NCBI RefSeq assembly: GCF_902706095.1
Contig: NZ_CACSJP010000005.1
Span: 327,179-391,178, forward strand
Origin: Rhizobium sp. 18065
Lineage (GTDB): Bacteria > Pseudomonadota > Alphaproteobacteria > Rhizobiales > Rhizobiaceae
Reading direction: 5' to 3'
Length of the DNA: 64,000 bases
Shown: one piece after another, positions 9,697-19,301 of the stretch
How positions within the stretch are numbered: position 1 is the first letter of the stretch
Layout: the number at the start of each line of letters is the position of its first letter
Program-made: the position numbers and the translations under genes
The notes under the pieces: model-generated
Databases searched by the model: none
Told to the model about the DNA's origin: nothing
What the model saw: the letters and a program-made list of their open reading frames with translations, nothing else

Positions 9697-10707
9697 ATGA
9701 CTGTGAAAGTTGCCATCAACGGCTTTGGCCGTATCGGCCGTAACGTTCTGCGCGCCATCGTCGAATCCGGCCGCACCGACATCGAAGTCGTTGCCATCAA
9801 CGACCTCGGCCCGGTCGAGACCAATGCTCACCTGCTCCGCTACGACTCGATCCACGGCAAATTCCCGGCGACCGTGAAGGTTGAAGGCGACACCATCATC
9901 GTTGGCGGCGGCAAGCCGATCAAGGTGACCGCGATCAAGGATCCGGCAACTCTGCCGCATGCCGAAATGGGCGTCGATATCGCCATGGAATGCACCGGCA
10001 TCTTCGCCACGCGCGAGAAAGCTGCCTTGCATCTCCAGGCTGGCGCAAAGCGCGTCATCGTTTCGGCTCCGGCTGACGGCGCTGACCTGACCGTCGTCTT
10101 CGGCGTCAACCACGACAAGCTGACCAAGGATCACCTGGTCATCTCCAACGCGTCCTGCACCACCAATTGCCTGGTGCCGGTCGTCAAGGTCCTGAACGAA
10201 GCCATCGGCATCGATCATGGTTTCATGACCACGATCCACTCCTATACAGGCGACCAGCCGACGCTCGACACGATGCACAAGGATCTCTACCGCGCCCGCG
10301 CGGCAGCGCTGTCGATGATCCCGACCTCGACCGGTGCAGCCAAGGCCGTCGGCCTGGTTCTGCCGGAACTGAAGGGCAAGCTCGACGGCACCTCGATCCG
10401 CGTGCCGACACCGAATGTCTCGGTCGTCGACTTCAAGTTCGTCGCCAAGAAGACCACCACGGTTCAGGAAGTCAACGACGCCATCATCGCCGCCTCGAAC
10501 GGCGCGCTGAAGGGCATCCTCGGCTATACCGACGAGCCGCTGGTGTCGCGCGACTTCAATCACGATTCGCATTCGTCGATCTTCGCGCTCGACCAGACCA
10601 AGGTTCTCGAAGGCAACTTCGTCCGCATCCTCACCTGGTACGACAACGAATGGGGCTTCTCCAACCGCATGTCGGACACGGCAGTGGCCTTCGCCAAGAC
10701 CATCTGA
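9697..10707 (+). CDS. gap: Glyceraldehyde-3-phosphate dehydrogenase
   Basis: This enzyme oxidises and phosphorylates glyceraldehyde-3-phosphate with NAD(P)+ in glycolysis and runs the reverse reaction in gluconeogenesis. The 336-residue protein has the Rossmann motif [14 protein letters not shown] at residues 7-20, the catalytic cysteine in [13 protein letters not shown] near 155, the catalytic His in HSYTGDQ near 182, and the C-terminal [17 protein letters not shown] lies 8 nt before the start. It is 75 bp downstream of tkt and probably partly co-transcribed with it. Confidence 0.98.
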   Translation: MTVKVAINGFGRIGRNVLRAIVESGRTDIEVVAINDLGPVETNAHLLRYDSIHGKFPATVKVEGDTIIVGGGKPIKVTAIKDPATLPHAEMGVDIAMECTGIFATREKAALHLQAGAKRVIVSAPADGADLTVVFGVNHDKLTKDHLVISNASCTTNCLVPVVKVLNEAIGIDHGFMTTIHSYTGDQPTLDTMHKDLYRARAAALSMIPTSTGAAKAVGLVLPELKGKLDGTSIRVPTPNVSVVDFKFVAKKTTTVQEVNDAIIAASNGALKGILGYTDEPLVSRDFNHDSHSSIFALDQTKVLEGNFVRILTWYDNEWGFSNRMSDTAVAFAKTI

Positions 10708-10734
10708 TCCTCGATCAATCAACGTTGAAATCAC

Positions 10735-10761
10735 CAAGGCGGGCTGGAAACAGTCCGCCTT
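10735..10761 (+). terminator. Hairpin after gap
   Basis: CAAGGCGG...CCGCCTTG, with an inner CTG/CAG pair around GAAA, directly after gap. There is no T-tract, so termination is uncertain; the next gene lies 120 bp further on. Confidence 0.45.
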
Positions 10762-10884
10762 GTGCGTATGACGGCATGGCCGCAACGGATCCTGAAACAA
10801 AACCGCCACACCGGAACCTTTGCGCCAAAACTGCGTTGATGCGGTCGATATGCGGAAACAAGGGGTCCGCGATTTGACTAAGGG

Positions 10885-12348
10885 ATGCCGATGAATTTGG
10901 GCGGTGGGGAATGCGGACGACTGTTTCGGAATTTCGAGTGGAGCACGACTTCACTGGGTCCGTATGAAAGCTGGCCGTCGGAACTGCGCACGCTGACAAG
11001 TGTAATGCTGGGCTCCCTGCAGCCGATGCTGATCGTCTGGGGACCGGACCAGATCACCCTCTACAATGACGGCTATGCGCAGATGTGTGGCAATCGCCAT
11101 CCCGCCGCCTTCGGCCATCCGTTCCGCGATCTATGGTTCGACATCTGGGACCAGGTCGATCCGATCATCACCGCCGCCTATTCCGGACAGGGCACATCGA
11201 TGGACGATATCCAGTTCACGATGTACCGCAAGGGTTATCCCGAAGAGACACATTTCTCGTTTTCCTACACCCCTGTGCGCGATCCGTGGGGAACCGTGCT
11301 TGGCATGTTCTGCGCCTGCGCGGAGATCACCGCGGAGGTCCTCATGCGTCGCGAGCAGCAGACCATCCGCGAACGCTTCATGCAGGTTTTCGAACTGAGC
11401 CAGGGCGGCATTGCCATGCTGTCGGGCGAGAACCACGTCTTCGACTATGCCAATGAGCAATACTACGCGATGATCGGCAATCGCGACATTATCGGCAAGC
11501 CGGTGGCAGATGCCGTCGCCGAGGTCGTAAGCCAGGGGTATATCGACATCCTCGACGGCGTCTATCGAACCGGCAAGCCCTATGTGGCCAAGAGCGTGGA
11601 AATCGAACTCAATCGCGGACCGGACGGAGAAAAGCAGACCCGCGTTATCGATCTTGCCTATCAACCGATGCATGACCCTGACTGCCGAATTGGTGGTATC
11701 CTGGTTCAGGCACTCGACGTTACCGAGATGCGCGCGGATGAGAAGCACCGCGAACTCCTGTCGCATGAACTTGGCCATCGCCTGAAGAACCAGCTGGCCA
11801 TGGTCCAGGCGATCGCCTCGCAGACATTGCGCAGCGCGCCCGACATGCAGACCGCGCGCAGGACGCTGTCTGACCGCATCGGCGTTCTCAGTCACGCCCA
11901 TGATGCGATCATCAAGGGGGGCAACGGCTCTTCCAGGGTCGGCGACCTCGTCGCACAGATGATCGCCTTGCATGACGATCCCAACGCACCGCGGATCTCG
12001 ACATCGGGTCCCAATCTCAAGATAGGCTCGCGGTCTTCGTTGTCGCTGTCGCTCATTCTGCATGAACTTGCAACCAATGCGCTGAAACATGGTGCACTGT
12101 CGGTCCCCGAAGGACGTGTCGAGCTGACATGGGGCGTCACCGGAGCCCATCAAGACCGCTTCGAACTTGTCTGGAGGGAAAGCGGCGGACCTCAGGTCGT
12201 CAGTCCCGGCAGCGAAAGCAGCGGCACGCGCCTGATCAGGGCGGGCCTCGACGGCACGGCCGATTGCAAGGTTGATGTTACCTATGCGCCTGAGGGCTTT
12301 AACTTAATCATTTCGGCGGAACTGGCCGGATTTCAACAAGAAAGTTGA
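10885..12348 (+). CDS. HWE-family histidine kinase with PAS sensor domains
   Basis: A soluble 487-residue sensor kinase without membrane segments. Residues 1-150 and 165-285 look like PAS-type domains (ESWPSELRTLTSVMLGSLQP, then YEYANEQYYAMIGNR-like FDYANEQYYAMIGNRD). The dimerisation/phosphoacceptor helix has HELGHRLKNQLAMVQAIASQ near 295. HWE hallmarks follow: a histidine in the N-box (HELATNALKHGALS) and the WxE motif in LVWRESGGP. HWE kinases are abundant in Rhizobiales and often act in light, stress or general-stress signalling. The stop overlaps or abuts the next gene, a lone receiver, so the two form an operon. The signal is unknown. An ATG two codons in (10891) is an alternative start. 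Confidence 0.9.
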   Translation: MPMNLGGGECGRLFRNFEWSTTSLGPYESWPSELRTLTSVMLGSLQPMLIVWGPDQITLYNDGYAQMCGNRHPAAFGHPFRDLWFDIWDQVDPIITAAYSGQGTSMDDIQFTMYRKGYPEETHFSFSYTPVRDPWGTVLGMFCACAEITAEVLMRREQQTIRERFMQVFELSQGGIAMLSGENHVFDYANEQYYAMIGNRDIIGKPVADAVAEVVSQGYIDILDGVYRTGKPYVAKSVEIELNRGPDGEKQTRVIDLAYQPMHDPDCRIGGILVQALDVTEMRADEKHRELLSHELGHRLKNQLAMVQAIASQTLRSAPDMQTARRTLSDRIGVLSHAHDAIIKGGNGSSRVGDLVAQMIALHDDPNAPRISTSGPNLKIGSRSSLSLSLILHELATNALKHGALSVPEGRVELTWGVTGAHQDRFELVWRESGGPQVVSPGSESSGTRLIRAGLDGTADCKVDVTYAPEGFNLIISAELAGFQQES

Positions 12349-12350
12349 TC

Positions 12351-12728
12351 GTGGCACAGGCACAAAAAATGCGTTTGCTGGTGGTCGAAGATGATGGTTT
12401 GATCCGCCTTGACCTGGTCGATACCCTGGTGGATGCCGGCTTCGATGTCATCGATGCAGCCAATGCCGACGAAGCCATGGCAGTCTTTCAGGACACCCAG
12501 TACATCGCAGCGCTTCTCACCGACATCGACATGCCCGGATCGATGAATGGATTGGAACTGGCAAACCGCATCCATGACCAGGCCCCCGCCTGCAAGATCA
12601 TCGTTGTTTCCGGCCGCTACCGCCCCGACATGAACCTGCTTCCATCCGGCGCGCGATTTCTCACCAAGCCTTTGTCCGAAGCCGCCGTGGGGCGCTTGTT
12701 GACCGACCTCGATCTCCGGCCGCATTAA
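12351..12728 (+). CDS. Single-domain response regulator
   Basis: A receiver-only protein of about 125 residues. It has the acidic pair in LLVVEDDGLIRLDL, the phosphoacceptor Asp in LLTDIDMPGSMNG, Ser in IIVVSGRY and Lys in FLTKPLSEA. It has no output domain, so it probably acts through protein contacts or as a phosphate sink for the HWE kinase it follows. Start is uncertain: GTG at 12351 follows AAGAAAG by about 7 nt; TTG at 12345 overlaps the kinase stop; ATG at 12369 would leave only two residues before the first beta strand. It is translationally close to the kinase in every case. Confidence 0.88.
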   Translation: MAQAQKMRLLVVEDDGLIRLDLVDTLVDAGFDVIDAANADEAMAVFQDTQYIAALLTDIDMPGSMNGLELANRIHDQAPACKIIVVSGRYRPDMNLLPSGARFLTKPLSEAAVGRLLTDLDLRPH

Positions 12729-12982
12729 ACCACCGTCCAGCGCCAAAACCTGTTGCGCCTGCGTGAATAAGGCATTCTTTCCTATATCTTTTTTGAAAGC
12801 CGCCCTACTCTCATCATGATTTCCTGACATCCCTGTTCCTGCCGTTCGGCAATCCTGTTTGTTCTTTTAGAAAACATGTCTCCCGGGACTGGGCGATGCC
12901 AACCTGCCTGGGTTTGACAGCCTCTGCATGGCGCGGGACACTTGGCGGCGTATGATCGGATGTGCGGCAAGAGGGTAAGGGA

Positions 12983-14812
12983 TTGGACGAATTTTATGCG
13001 GTCACCTTGGTGGCGACAGCGCTTGTTCTTCTGGCTGCCTTCTCGAGCCTTATCGCCTTCCGCTTCGGCGCGCCGCTGCTTCTCCTCTTCCTGCTGATCG
13101 GCCTGGGCGCCGGCACCGATGGCCTCGGCATCGAGTTTTCCAACTTCTCCCTCGCCTATGTGATTGGTTCGGTCGCGCTGGCCATCATCCTGTTCGATTC
13201 AGGTTATGGGACATCGCTGCAGTCCTTCCGCCTGTCAGCATCGCCCGCACTGACGCTGGCGACCATCGGTGTGCTCGTCACCACCCTGTTGTTCGGCCTC
13301 GCCGCCCACTTGCTGCTCGACCTCACCTATCTTGAAGGCCTGCTGCTTGGCGCCATCCTGGCCTCGACCGATGCCGCCGCCGTCTTCTTCCTGCTGCGCA
13401 TCGGCGGCATCAATATCCGCGACAAGGTGCGCTCCACGCTCGAGGTCGAATCCGGCACCAACGACCCGATGGCGATTTTCCTGACCATCGCGCTTGTCGA
13501 GCTGATCTCGAGCGGCGTCGGTTATAGTGGGCTCGATCTTGAACTGCTGTTGCTGTTCCTCGAGCAGATGGGCCTTGGCCTCGTCGTCGGGTTGGTCGGC
13601 GGCGCAGTCATCGTCTTCGTGCTCAAGCGCATGCAGGTAGAGCGCGGCCTGGCACCGATCTTCCTGCTGGCGCTCGCCCTGATGATCTTCGCATTCACCG
13701 GCACCGTCGGCGGTAGCGGTTTCCTTGCCGTCTATGTCGCCGGCATCTATGCCGGTTCGCGCAAATTGCCGGCGACCAGCTCCATCAGCCGCTTTCAGGA
13801 TGGCATGACATGGCTTGCCCAGATCATCATGTTCCTCGTGCTCGGCCTGCTCGCCACACCGTCGCAATTCCTCGGCATCCTGCTGCCAGCCATCGTGCTC
13901 GGCCTGTTCCTCGTCTTCATCGCCAGGCCGCTTGCCGTCTGGCTCTGCCTCCTGCCCTTCGACTTTACCCAGCGCGAAACCGGCTTCATCGCCTGGATCG
14001 GTTTGCGCGGCGCGGTCTCGATCCTGCTCGGCATCGTGCCGGTCGTAGGCCATCTGGAAAACAGCCATACCTATTTCAACACCGCTTTCATCGTCGTGAT
14101 GATCTCGCTGGTCGTGCAGGGCTGGACGATCAAGCCGGTCGCAAAAAAACTCGGCCTGATCATCCCGCCGCGCATCGGCGCCATCGACAAGGTCGAACTG
14201 GATCTGCCAGGTTCTGCCAATCACGAGCTGCTCGCCTACCGCGTCGTGGCCGGCAGCCCGATCCTGGGCGGCGAGCGCATTCCGCGCTGGGCCATGCCCT
14301 CGCTGGTCATCCGCGACGGAAAGTCGATGCGCTATCAGTATGCCGGCCGCCTGCGCGAGAACGACAATGTCTATCTCTTCGTCGTGCCGGCCTATTCCAG
14401 ACTGCTCGACCGCCTCTTTGCTTCGGCAGCGCCGGTTGCCGAAGACGACGGCGAGTTCTTCGGAACCTTTGCCATCGCGCCGGCAACGCTGGTCCAGAAC
14501 CTCGATGATGCCTATGGCCCGCTTTCCGTCAGCGATTCCGAGCGCGGCAAGACTGTCGCAGAACTGATCGTCCAGCGCCTTGGTGGACGCGGCGAATATG
14601 CCGACCGGGTACGCCTGGGCACCATCGTGCTGATCGTGCGCGACATCGATGAGCTGGGACACATCGCATCCGTCGGCGTTTCGATGGAGCCCGTTGCCCC
14701 GGCCACCACGCTGCCGATCTTCCTGAATATCCGCGAACTCGCCCATGCGCTGCGCGATTATCTGCGGCGCAAGCGTGCCGCGCGCGTCGCCGAAAGCCAG
14801 GTGGAAAAATAG
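12983..14812 (+). CDS. CPA1-type K+(Na+)/H+ antiporter, NhaP2/CvrA-like
   Basis: An inner-membrane cation/proton exchanger of about 609 residues. Residues 1-390 contain roughly 12 hydrophobic segments with the family motifs GAILASTDAAAVFFLLR, STLEVESGTNDPMAIFLT (the ND ion-binding pair) and FIAWIGLRGAVSILLGIVP. The last 210 residues form a cytosolic TrkA-C/RCK-like regulatory domain (RVVAGSPILGGERIPRWAMP; GRLRENDNVYLFVVP), as in NhaP2. TTG at 12983 is chosen because GAGGGTAAGGGA lies directly before it and the product then begins with the family-like LDEFYAVTLVATALVLL; the alternative GTG is at 12962. It is monocistronic between the receiver gene and pgk. Confidence 0.88.
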   Translation: MDEFYAVTLVATALVLLAAFSSLIAFRFGAPLLLLFLLIGLGAGTDGLGIEFSNFSLAYVIGSVALAIILFDSGYGTSLQSFRLSASPALTLATIGVLVTTLLFGLAAHLLLDLTYLEGLLLGAILASTDAAAVFFLLRIGGINIRDKVRSTLEVESGTNDPMAIFLTIALVELISSGVGYSGLDLELLLLFLEQMGLGLVVGLVGGAVIVFVLKRMQVERGLAPIFLLALALMIFAFTGTVGGSGFLAVYVAGIYAGSRKLPATSSISRFQDGMTWLAQIIMFLVLGLLATPSQFLGILLPAIVLGLFLVFIARPLAVWLCLLPFDFTQRETGFIAWIGLRGAVSILLGIVPVVGHLENSHTYFNTAFIVVMISLVVQGWTIKPVAKKLGLIIPPRIGAIDKVELDLPGSANHELLAYRVVAGSPILGGERIPRWAMPSLVIRDGKSMRYQYAGRLRENDNVYLFVVPAYSRLLDRLFASAAPVAEDDGEFFGTFAIAPATLVQNLDDAYGPLSVSDSERGKTVAELIVQRLGGRGEYADRVRLGTIVLIVRDIDELGHIASVGVSMEPVAPATTLPIFLNIRELAHALRDYLRRKRAARVAESQVEK

Positions 14813-14920
14813 TCTTTTGATCGCCTTGCGTCACCATGCCGGCGGTGTAAGGTCCGGCCCGACATACCAGTGATGACTGGTATTGACCCAGTTCAACCGC
14901 AAAAACGACGGGTATATTCC

Positions 14921-16123
14921 ATGCCGGCTTTCAAGACACTCGACGACCTCACAGACATCGCAGGCAAGCGCGTGCTTGTTCGCGTCGACCTCAACGTACC
15001 CGTCACCGACGGCAAGGTCTCGGACACCACCCGCATCGAGCGCGTTGCGCCGACCATCAAGGAACTGTCGGAAAAGGGTGCCAAGGTCATCCTTCTTGCC
15101 CATTTCGGCCGCCCCAAGGGCGAACCGGTCGCCGACCAGTCGCTGTCCCTGATCGCCCCCTCCGTCGAGGAAGTGCTCGACCAGCGTGTGGCTTTCGCAG
15201 CCGATTGCGTCGGCGAAGCAGCAACCGCAGCCATCGCCAAGATGAACAACGGCGACATCCTGCTCTTGGAAAACACCCGTTTCCACAAGGGCGAGGAAAA
15301 GAACACGCCGGAATTCACCGCCGAACTCGCCAAGAACGGCGACATCTATGTCAACGACGCGTTTTCGGCCGCCCACCGCGCCCATGCGTCGACCGAAGGT
15401 CTTGCCCATCACCTGCCGGCCTATGCTGGCCGCACCATGCAGGCTGAACTCGAAGCGCTGGAACAGGGCCTCGGCCAGCCGACCCGCCCGGTTGTTGCCA
15501 TCGTCGGCGGCGCCAAGGTCTCGAGCAAGATCGACCTGCTCTCCAATCTGGTGACCAAGGTCGATGCGCTGGTCATCGGCGGCGGCATGGCCAATACCTT
15601 CATCGCCGCCCAGGGCATCGATGTCGGCAAATCGCTCTGCGAGCATGATCTGGCCGACACCGCCCGTGCGATCATGGAAACCGCCAAGGCTGCCGGCTGC
15701 GCCATCGTTCTGCCGGTGGACGGCGTTGTTGCCCGCGAATTCAAGGCCAATGCCGAAAACGAGACCGTCGATATCGCCGCCATCCCGTCCGACGCCATGA
15801 TGCTCGACGTCGGCCCGAAATCGGTCGAGGCAATCAACGAATGGATCTCCAAGGGCGCGACCCTGGTCTGGAACGGTCCGCTCGGCGCCTTTGAGATCAC
15901 GCCCTTCGATACGGCCACCGTTTCGGCGGCAAAACATGCTGCCGAGCAGACCAAGGCCGGCAAGCTCGTCTCCGTCGCCGGCGGCGGCGATACCGTCTCG
16001 GCGCTCAACCATGCTGGCGTTGCCGACGACTTCTCCTATGTCTCCACCGCCGGTGGCGCTTTCCTGGAATGGATGGAAGGCAAGGAACTGCCCGGCGTGG
16101 CGGTGCTGACAGCGTCGAAGTAA
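14921..16123 (+). CDS. pgk: Phosphoglycerate kinase
   Basis: This enzyme transfers phosphate between 1,3-bisphosphoglycerate and ADP. The 400-residue protein carries the N-terminal substrate site ([20 protein letters not shown] at residues 17-36), HFGRPKG near 62, the basic patch in [15 protein letters not shown] near 148, the hinge region with [10 protein letters not shown], and the nucleotide-binding [13 protein letters not shown] near 355. The start [10 protein letters not shown] is preferred to an in-frame ATG at 14870, which adds unrelated residues. It lies 108 bp after the antiporter, in the cluster shared with tkt, gap and fba. Confidence 0.97.
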   Translation: MPAFKTLDDLTDIAGKRVLVRVDLNVPVTDGKVSDTTRIERVAPTIKELSEKGAKVILLAHFGRPKGEPVADQSLSLIAPSVEEVLDQRVAFAADCVGEAATAAIAKMNNGDILLLENTRFHKGEEKNTPEFTAELAKNGDIYVNDAFSAAHRAHASTEGLAHHLPAYAGRTMQAELEALEQGLGQPTRPVVAIVGGAKVSSKIDLLSNLVTKVDALVIGGGMANTFIAAQGIDVGKSLCEHDLADTARAIMETAKAAGCAIVLPVDGVVAREFKANAENETVDIAAIPSDAMMLDVGPKSVEAINEWISKGATLVWNGPLGAFEITPFDTATVSAAKHAAEQTKAGKLVSVAGGGDTVSALNHAGVADDFSYVSTAGGAFLEWMEGKELPGVAVLTASK

Positions 16124-16191
16124 GCACAAAATATTGCTGGCGCGGCATGGAACGAATGTCGCGCCGGTGTATCATTTAAAAAACTTTGAAT

Positions 16192-16225
16192 TTTCAACCG
16201 ATTGAAATGATTTCAATCGTTTCAA
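16192..16225. promoter_or_regulatory. Phased TTTCAA/TTGAAA repeats upstream of fba
   Basis: TTTCAA at 16192, TTGAAA at 16202, TTTCAA at 16211 and TTTCAA at 16220 sit 9-10 bp apart. The second and third form a 21-bp inverted repeat (16199-16219, CGATTGAAAT-G-ATTTCAATCG). This looks like an operator array for a DNA-binding protein in the 297-bp pgk-fba gap. The same gap holds GGTTTCT-A-AGAAACC (16310-16324) and a bulged hairpin at 16337-16361 (GATCAGCAGC...GCTGCTTGATC). Confidence 0.5.
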
Positions 16226-16420
16226 TAGTTTAGGCTACCATTTTCCCACCATGGAAGTTCTGTTATCGCCGGTATCAGCTTGGTTTTCCAAAGACTGGAA
16301 ACGCCTGAAGGTTTCTAAGAAACCGATCCGGAGACTGATCAGCAGCCATTGCTGCTTGATCGTAAAACAGTGAACATACGTGAGCGCGCTAGGCGCCATG
16401 TCCAGGGATAGGAGTTCGAT

Positions 16421-17317
16421 ATGGTGGACGCAAAGATGTTGAACAAGATCAGCTCGGCGCCGGGTTTCATTGCGGCACTTGACCAGAGCGGCGGTTCGAC
16501 ACCCAAAGCGTTGAGCCTCTACGGTATCTCCGAATCCGACTATCGGGGCGACGAGGAGATGTTTCGCCTGATGCATGCGATGCGCGTCCGCATCATGCGC
16601 GCGCCTGCCTTCACCGGTGACAAGGTCATCGGCGCCATCCTGTTCGAGCGGACCATGGACGGTGAGGCTGACGGTCAGCCAGTTCCGACCCATCTCTGGG
16701 AAAAGCGGGGCGTCGTGCCCTTCCTCAAGATCGACAAGGGTCTCCTCGACGAGGAAAACGGCGTCCAGATGATGAAGGCGATGCCGGATCTCGACGGCCT
16801 CCTGATCCGCGGCCGCGAAAAAGGGATCTTCGGCACCAAGATGCGCTCCGTGATCGCCAATGCCGACAAGACGGGCATCGCGGCCGTCGTGACCCAGCAG
16901 TTCGAAGTGGCCCGCCAGATCATCGCCCAGGGTCTCGTCCCGATCGTCGAGCCGGAAGTGTCGATCAAGAGCCCGACCAAGACGGAAGCCGAGGCCATTC
17001 TGCGCGACGAGATCGCCAACCATCTCGACAAGCTCCCGGCCGGAGAAACCGTCATGCTGAAGGTGACGATCCCCACGATTGCCGATTTCTACGCGCCGCT
17101 GGCCGCCCATAAGTCGGTCGCCCGCGTCGTTGCTCTGTCCGGCGGCTACAGCACGGCGGACGCCTGCGAAAAGCTCAGTCACAACCACGACATGATCGCG
17201 AGCTTCTCGCGCGCTTTGACGGAAAAGCTGCGCGTCTCGATGAGCGATGCCGAATTCAACGCCAGCATTGCAGATACGATCGACAGGATCTACGCCGCGA
17301 GCACGAGCAAGGTCTGA
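16421..17317 (+). CDS. fba: Fructose-bisphosphate aldolase, class I
   Basis: This Schiff-base aldolase cleaves fructose-1,6-bisphosphate. The 298-residue protein matches the bacterial class I family: AALDQSGGSTPKAL at residues 18-31, LWEKRGVVPFLKIDKGL near 93 with the conserved KxDKG, LIVEPE-type LVPIVEPEVS near 180, the Schiff-base lysine region MLKVTIPT near 210, and ALSGGYSTADACEKL near 240. AGGAG lies 7 nt before the ATG. Rhizobia typically have this class I enzyme after pgk instead of a class II aldolase. Confidence 0.95.
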   Translation: MVDAKMLNKISSAPGFIAALDQSGGSTPKALSLYGISESDYRGDEEMFRLMHAMRVRIMRAPAFTGDKVIGAILFERTMDGEADGQPVPTHLWEKRGVVPFLKIDKGLLDEENGVQMMKAMPDLDGLLIRGREKGIFGTKMRSVIANADKTGIAAVVTQQFEVARQIIAQGLVPIVEPEVSIKSPTKTEAEAILRDEIANHLDKLPAGETVMLKVTIPTIADFYAPLAAHKSVARVVALSGGYSTADACEKLSHNHDMIASFSRALTEKLRVSMSDAEFNASIADTIDRIYAASTSKV

Positions 17318-17334
17318 CCTCAACTGTCCTGATC

Positions 17335-17364
17335 AGGGCTCGGCTTAACGCCGGGCCTTTTTCC
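17335..17364 (+). terminator. Intrinsic terminator after fba
   Basis: GGCTCGGC and GCCGGGCC pair (one G-U) around TTAAC, followed by TTTTT. It closes the glycolytic cluster. Confidence 0.8.
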
Positions 17365-17587
17365 ATTGGGCGAGAGCCGAAAACAGTATGCCCGCCTCTA
17401 TCACGAGGATGCAACCTGGCTTGCCCCGGTGTGGCAAAGACGACACCTTAAACAAAGTTGCATCAGCGCAATGAACCACTCACCCTTGCCCCTGCCACCC
17501 CTTCACCCTATATAAGCCTTCGAGGACGACCTCCCCACCATGGGCACGATTGCGGGACGACCCGGCTATCATTTCCGGGAGTTTCCC

Positions 17588-18013
17588 ATGCGTACCACCA
17601 GCGACCGTATCCGCCACGCCATCAGCTTCGAGCTGGTAGGCCTTGCCCTCGTCATCCCGCTCGGCGCCTTGGCATTCGCAATGCCGGTATCCGATATCGG
17701 TGTCGTCGGCATCGGCAGCGCCACCATCGCGACGCTGTGGAACTATCTCTACAATATCGGCTTCGATCACCTGATGCAGCGCATCGTCGGCACGACGCAA
17801 AAGTCGCTCGCCATCCGGGTTGTGCACGCCGTTGCCTTCGAGGCCGGACTTCTGCTGGTGCTGATGCCCTTCATCGCCTGGTATCTCGGCATCAGCCTGT
17901 GGCAGGCGCTGGTGATGGACGTCGCCTTCGCACTGTTTTACATGGTCTACGCCTTCGTCTTCAACTGGACCTACGACCGTATCTTCCCGGTCGCGGCCTG
18001 GAAAACGAACTGA
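17588..18013 (+). CDS. PACE-family biocide efflux protein (two BTP domains)
   Basis: A 141-residue inner-membrane protein with four hydrophobic helices arranged as two repeats, each a bacterial transmembrane pair (BTP) domain: ISFELVGLALVIPLGALAF with TIATLWNYLYNIGFDHL, then VVHAVAFEAGLLLVLMPFIAW with FALFYMVYAFVFNWTYDRIF. The conserved Glu in repeat 1 (SFELVG) and the WNxxYNxxFD and FNWxYDRIF motifs are PACE signatures (AceI-like, chlorhexidine and polyamine efflux). ATG at 17588 follows GGGAG by 5 nt. A phzF-like gene follows after 33 bp and may be co-transcribed. The substrate is unknown. Confidence 0.85.
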   Translation: MRTTSDRIRHAISFELVGLALVIPLGALAFAMPVSDIGVVGIGSATIATLWNYLYNIGFDHLMQRIVGTTQKSLAIRVVHAVAFEAGLLLVLMPFIAWYLGISLWQALVMDVAFALFYMVYAFVFNWTYDRIFPVAAWKTN

Positions 18014-18046
18014 CACCCGAAGATCCAGCAAAAGCCGGAACACCTT

Positions 18047-18958
18047 ATGCGCGAAATCCCCTTCGTCACCGTCGATGTCTTTACCGACCATCGCTTCTCC
18101 GGCAATCCGCTGGCGGTCATCACCGATGCGAGGGGATTGAGCGATGAGGACATGCAGAGGATCGCCACCGAATTCGGCTACTCTGAAACGACCTTCGTCC
18201 TGCCGGCCAAGGATCCGGCCAACAGCGCCGAAGTCCGCATCTTCACGCCGGTGACCGAAGTTCCGTTTGCCGGCCACCCGAATGTCGGCACGGCCTTTGT
18301 CCTGGCCGGCATGGGGGAAATCTTCGGCCATACGCTTTCCGACCGGTTGCGCTTCGAGGAAAAGGCTGGCCTCGTCGAGATCGCCGTGCAACGCGACGGC
18401 CATGGACGTGTCGCGACGACGACCATCCGTGCACCCGGCCCGTTGACCATCGGCGCCAGCATTCCGGCCGAGCAGATGGCACCATGCCTGGGCCTCTACC
18501 CGCAAGACATCCGCACCACGTCCCATCTGCCGACCTTCGCGTCTGTCGGCCTGAAATTCATCCTGATCGAGGTCGTCAATCTGGATGCACTCGCCCGCGC
18601 GGCCTCGCGCATCGAGCCGATCAAAGCCTTGTGCGAAACATATGCCGACGAACACTGCGACTGCGCCACCTTCCTCTATACGTGGATTGGCGAAAACCAC
18701 GTTCGCGCCCGCATGTTTGCCCCGCTGGACAATGTCGCCGAGGATCCGGCGACAGGCAGCGCTTCCGCAGCGCTCGGCGCCTACCTGACGACACTCGTGA
18801 CATATCCCGAAAGCAGACCCCTTCTCGTCGAACAGGGCGTCGAGATGGGTCGCCGCAGCCTGATCCAGCTTCAGGTGAATGTCACCTACGGGCGTTTTTC
18901 CGACGTCACGGTTTCGGGCGCCTCGGTCGAGGTGATGCGTGGCACGATCAGCCTCTGA
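18047..18958 (+). CDS. PhzF family isomerase/epimerase
   Basis: A 303-residue member of the PhzF/DapF-like fold. It has the N-terminal VDVFTDHRFSGNPLAVI, the catalytic Glu in FGYSETTFVLP near residue 47, EVPFAGHPNVGTAFVL near 70, and the C-terminal EDPATGSASAALGAYL near 230. No other phenazine genes are present, so the name reflects the fold and not phenazine synthesis; the substrate cannot be assigned. It follows the PACE gene closely on the same strand. Confidence 0.9.
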   Translation: MREIPFVTVDVFTDHRFSGNPLAVITDARGLSDEDMQRIATEFGYSETTFVLPAKDPANSAEVRIFTPVTEVPFAGHPNVGTAFVLAGMGEIFGHTLSDRLRFEEKAGLVEIAVQRDGHGRVATTTIRAPGPLTIGASIPAEQMAPCLGLYPQDIRTTSHLPTFASVGLKFILIEVVNLDALARAASRIEPIKALCETYADEHCDCATFLYTWIGENHVRARMFAPLDNVAEDPATGSASAALGAYLTTLVTYPESRPLLVEQGVEMGRRSLIQLQVNVTYGRFSDVTVSGASVEVMRGTISL

Positions 18959-18963
18959 ACAAG

Positions 18964-19125
18964 TCAGGTCAGGTCGCGAGCCAGAAGCGTGATCGACCAG
19001 ATGGCGAAGGCGACCACGGCAAGTTTCCAGAAATCGCCACGCCTGCGCAAACCGGGCAGGCCCAGCGGCTTGATCACCTGGATGAGCATCGCAAGGATCA
19101 AAAAGGCGGAGATGGCTTTGGTCAT
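18964..19125 (-). CDS. Small predicted membrane protein
   Basis: A 53-residue product starting MTKAISAFLILAMLIQVIKP, with two hydrophobic helices (about 6-22 and 34-48) separated by a basic loop LRRRGDF. GGGAAG lies 4 nt upstream of this ATG; a second ATG is one codon earlier. It converges on phzF with only a 5-bp gap and is divergent from the MFS gene. Function is unknown. Longer in-frame extensions upstream overlap the MFS gene antisense and look unlikely. Confidence 0.6.
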   Translation of the reverse strand: MTKAISAFLILAMLIQVIKPLGLPGLRRRGDFWKLAVVAFAIWSITLLARDLT

Positions 19126-19301
19126 CATTCTTCCCAGGTGTCCGACGCATGCGGCCACAACGCCGTCACTTTTGCCTTCCAGAAAGAATTTCTGCAAGCC
19201 GCTGATCCATTCAGACAACAGTAGGAACATGCATTTACTGTGACGTTGTAGTTCGCGCTCCGCTCGGAAGCCCTGCCAACCCCAATCGACAAGACATTGC
19301 C

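Noticed and set aside
7876..10809. A 977-codon open frame antisense to tkt and gap
   Set aside because: It mirrors the codon bias of the two highly expressed genes on the other strand; no family motif, promoter or ribosome site supports it.
13235..14746. A 503-codon open frame antisense to the K+/H+ antiporter
   Set aside because: Its composition (His, Asp, Glu, Gln and Arg-rich, low complexity) is what the reverse strand of a membrane-protein gene gives; no recognisable domain.
18047..18958. Phenazine biosynthesis
   Set aside because: Only a PhzF-fold gene is present; no phzA-G companions exist in the window, and the family covers many unrelated isomerases.
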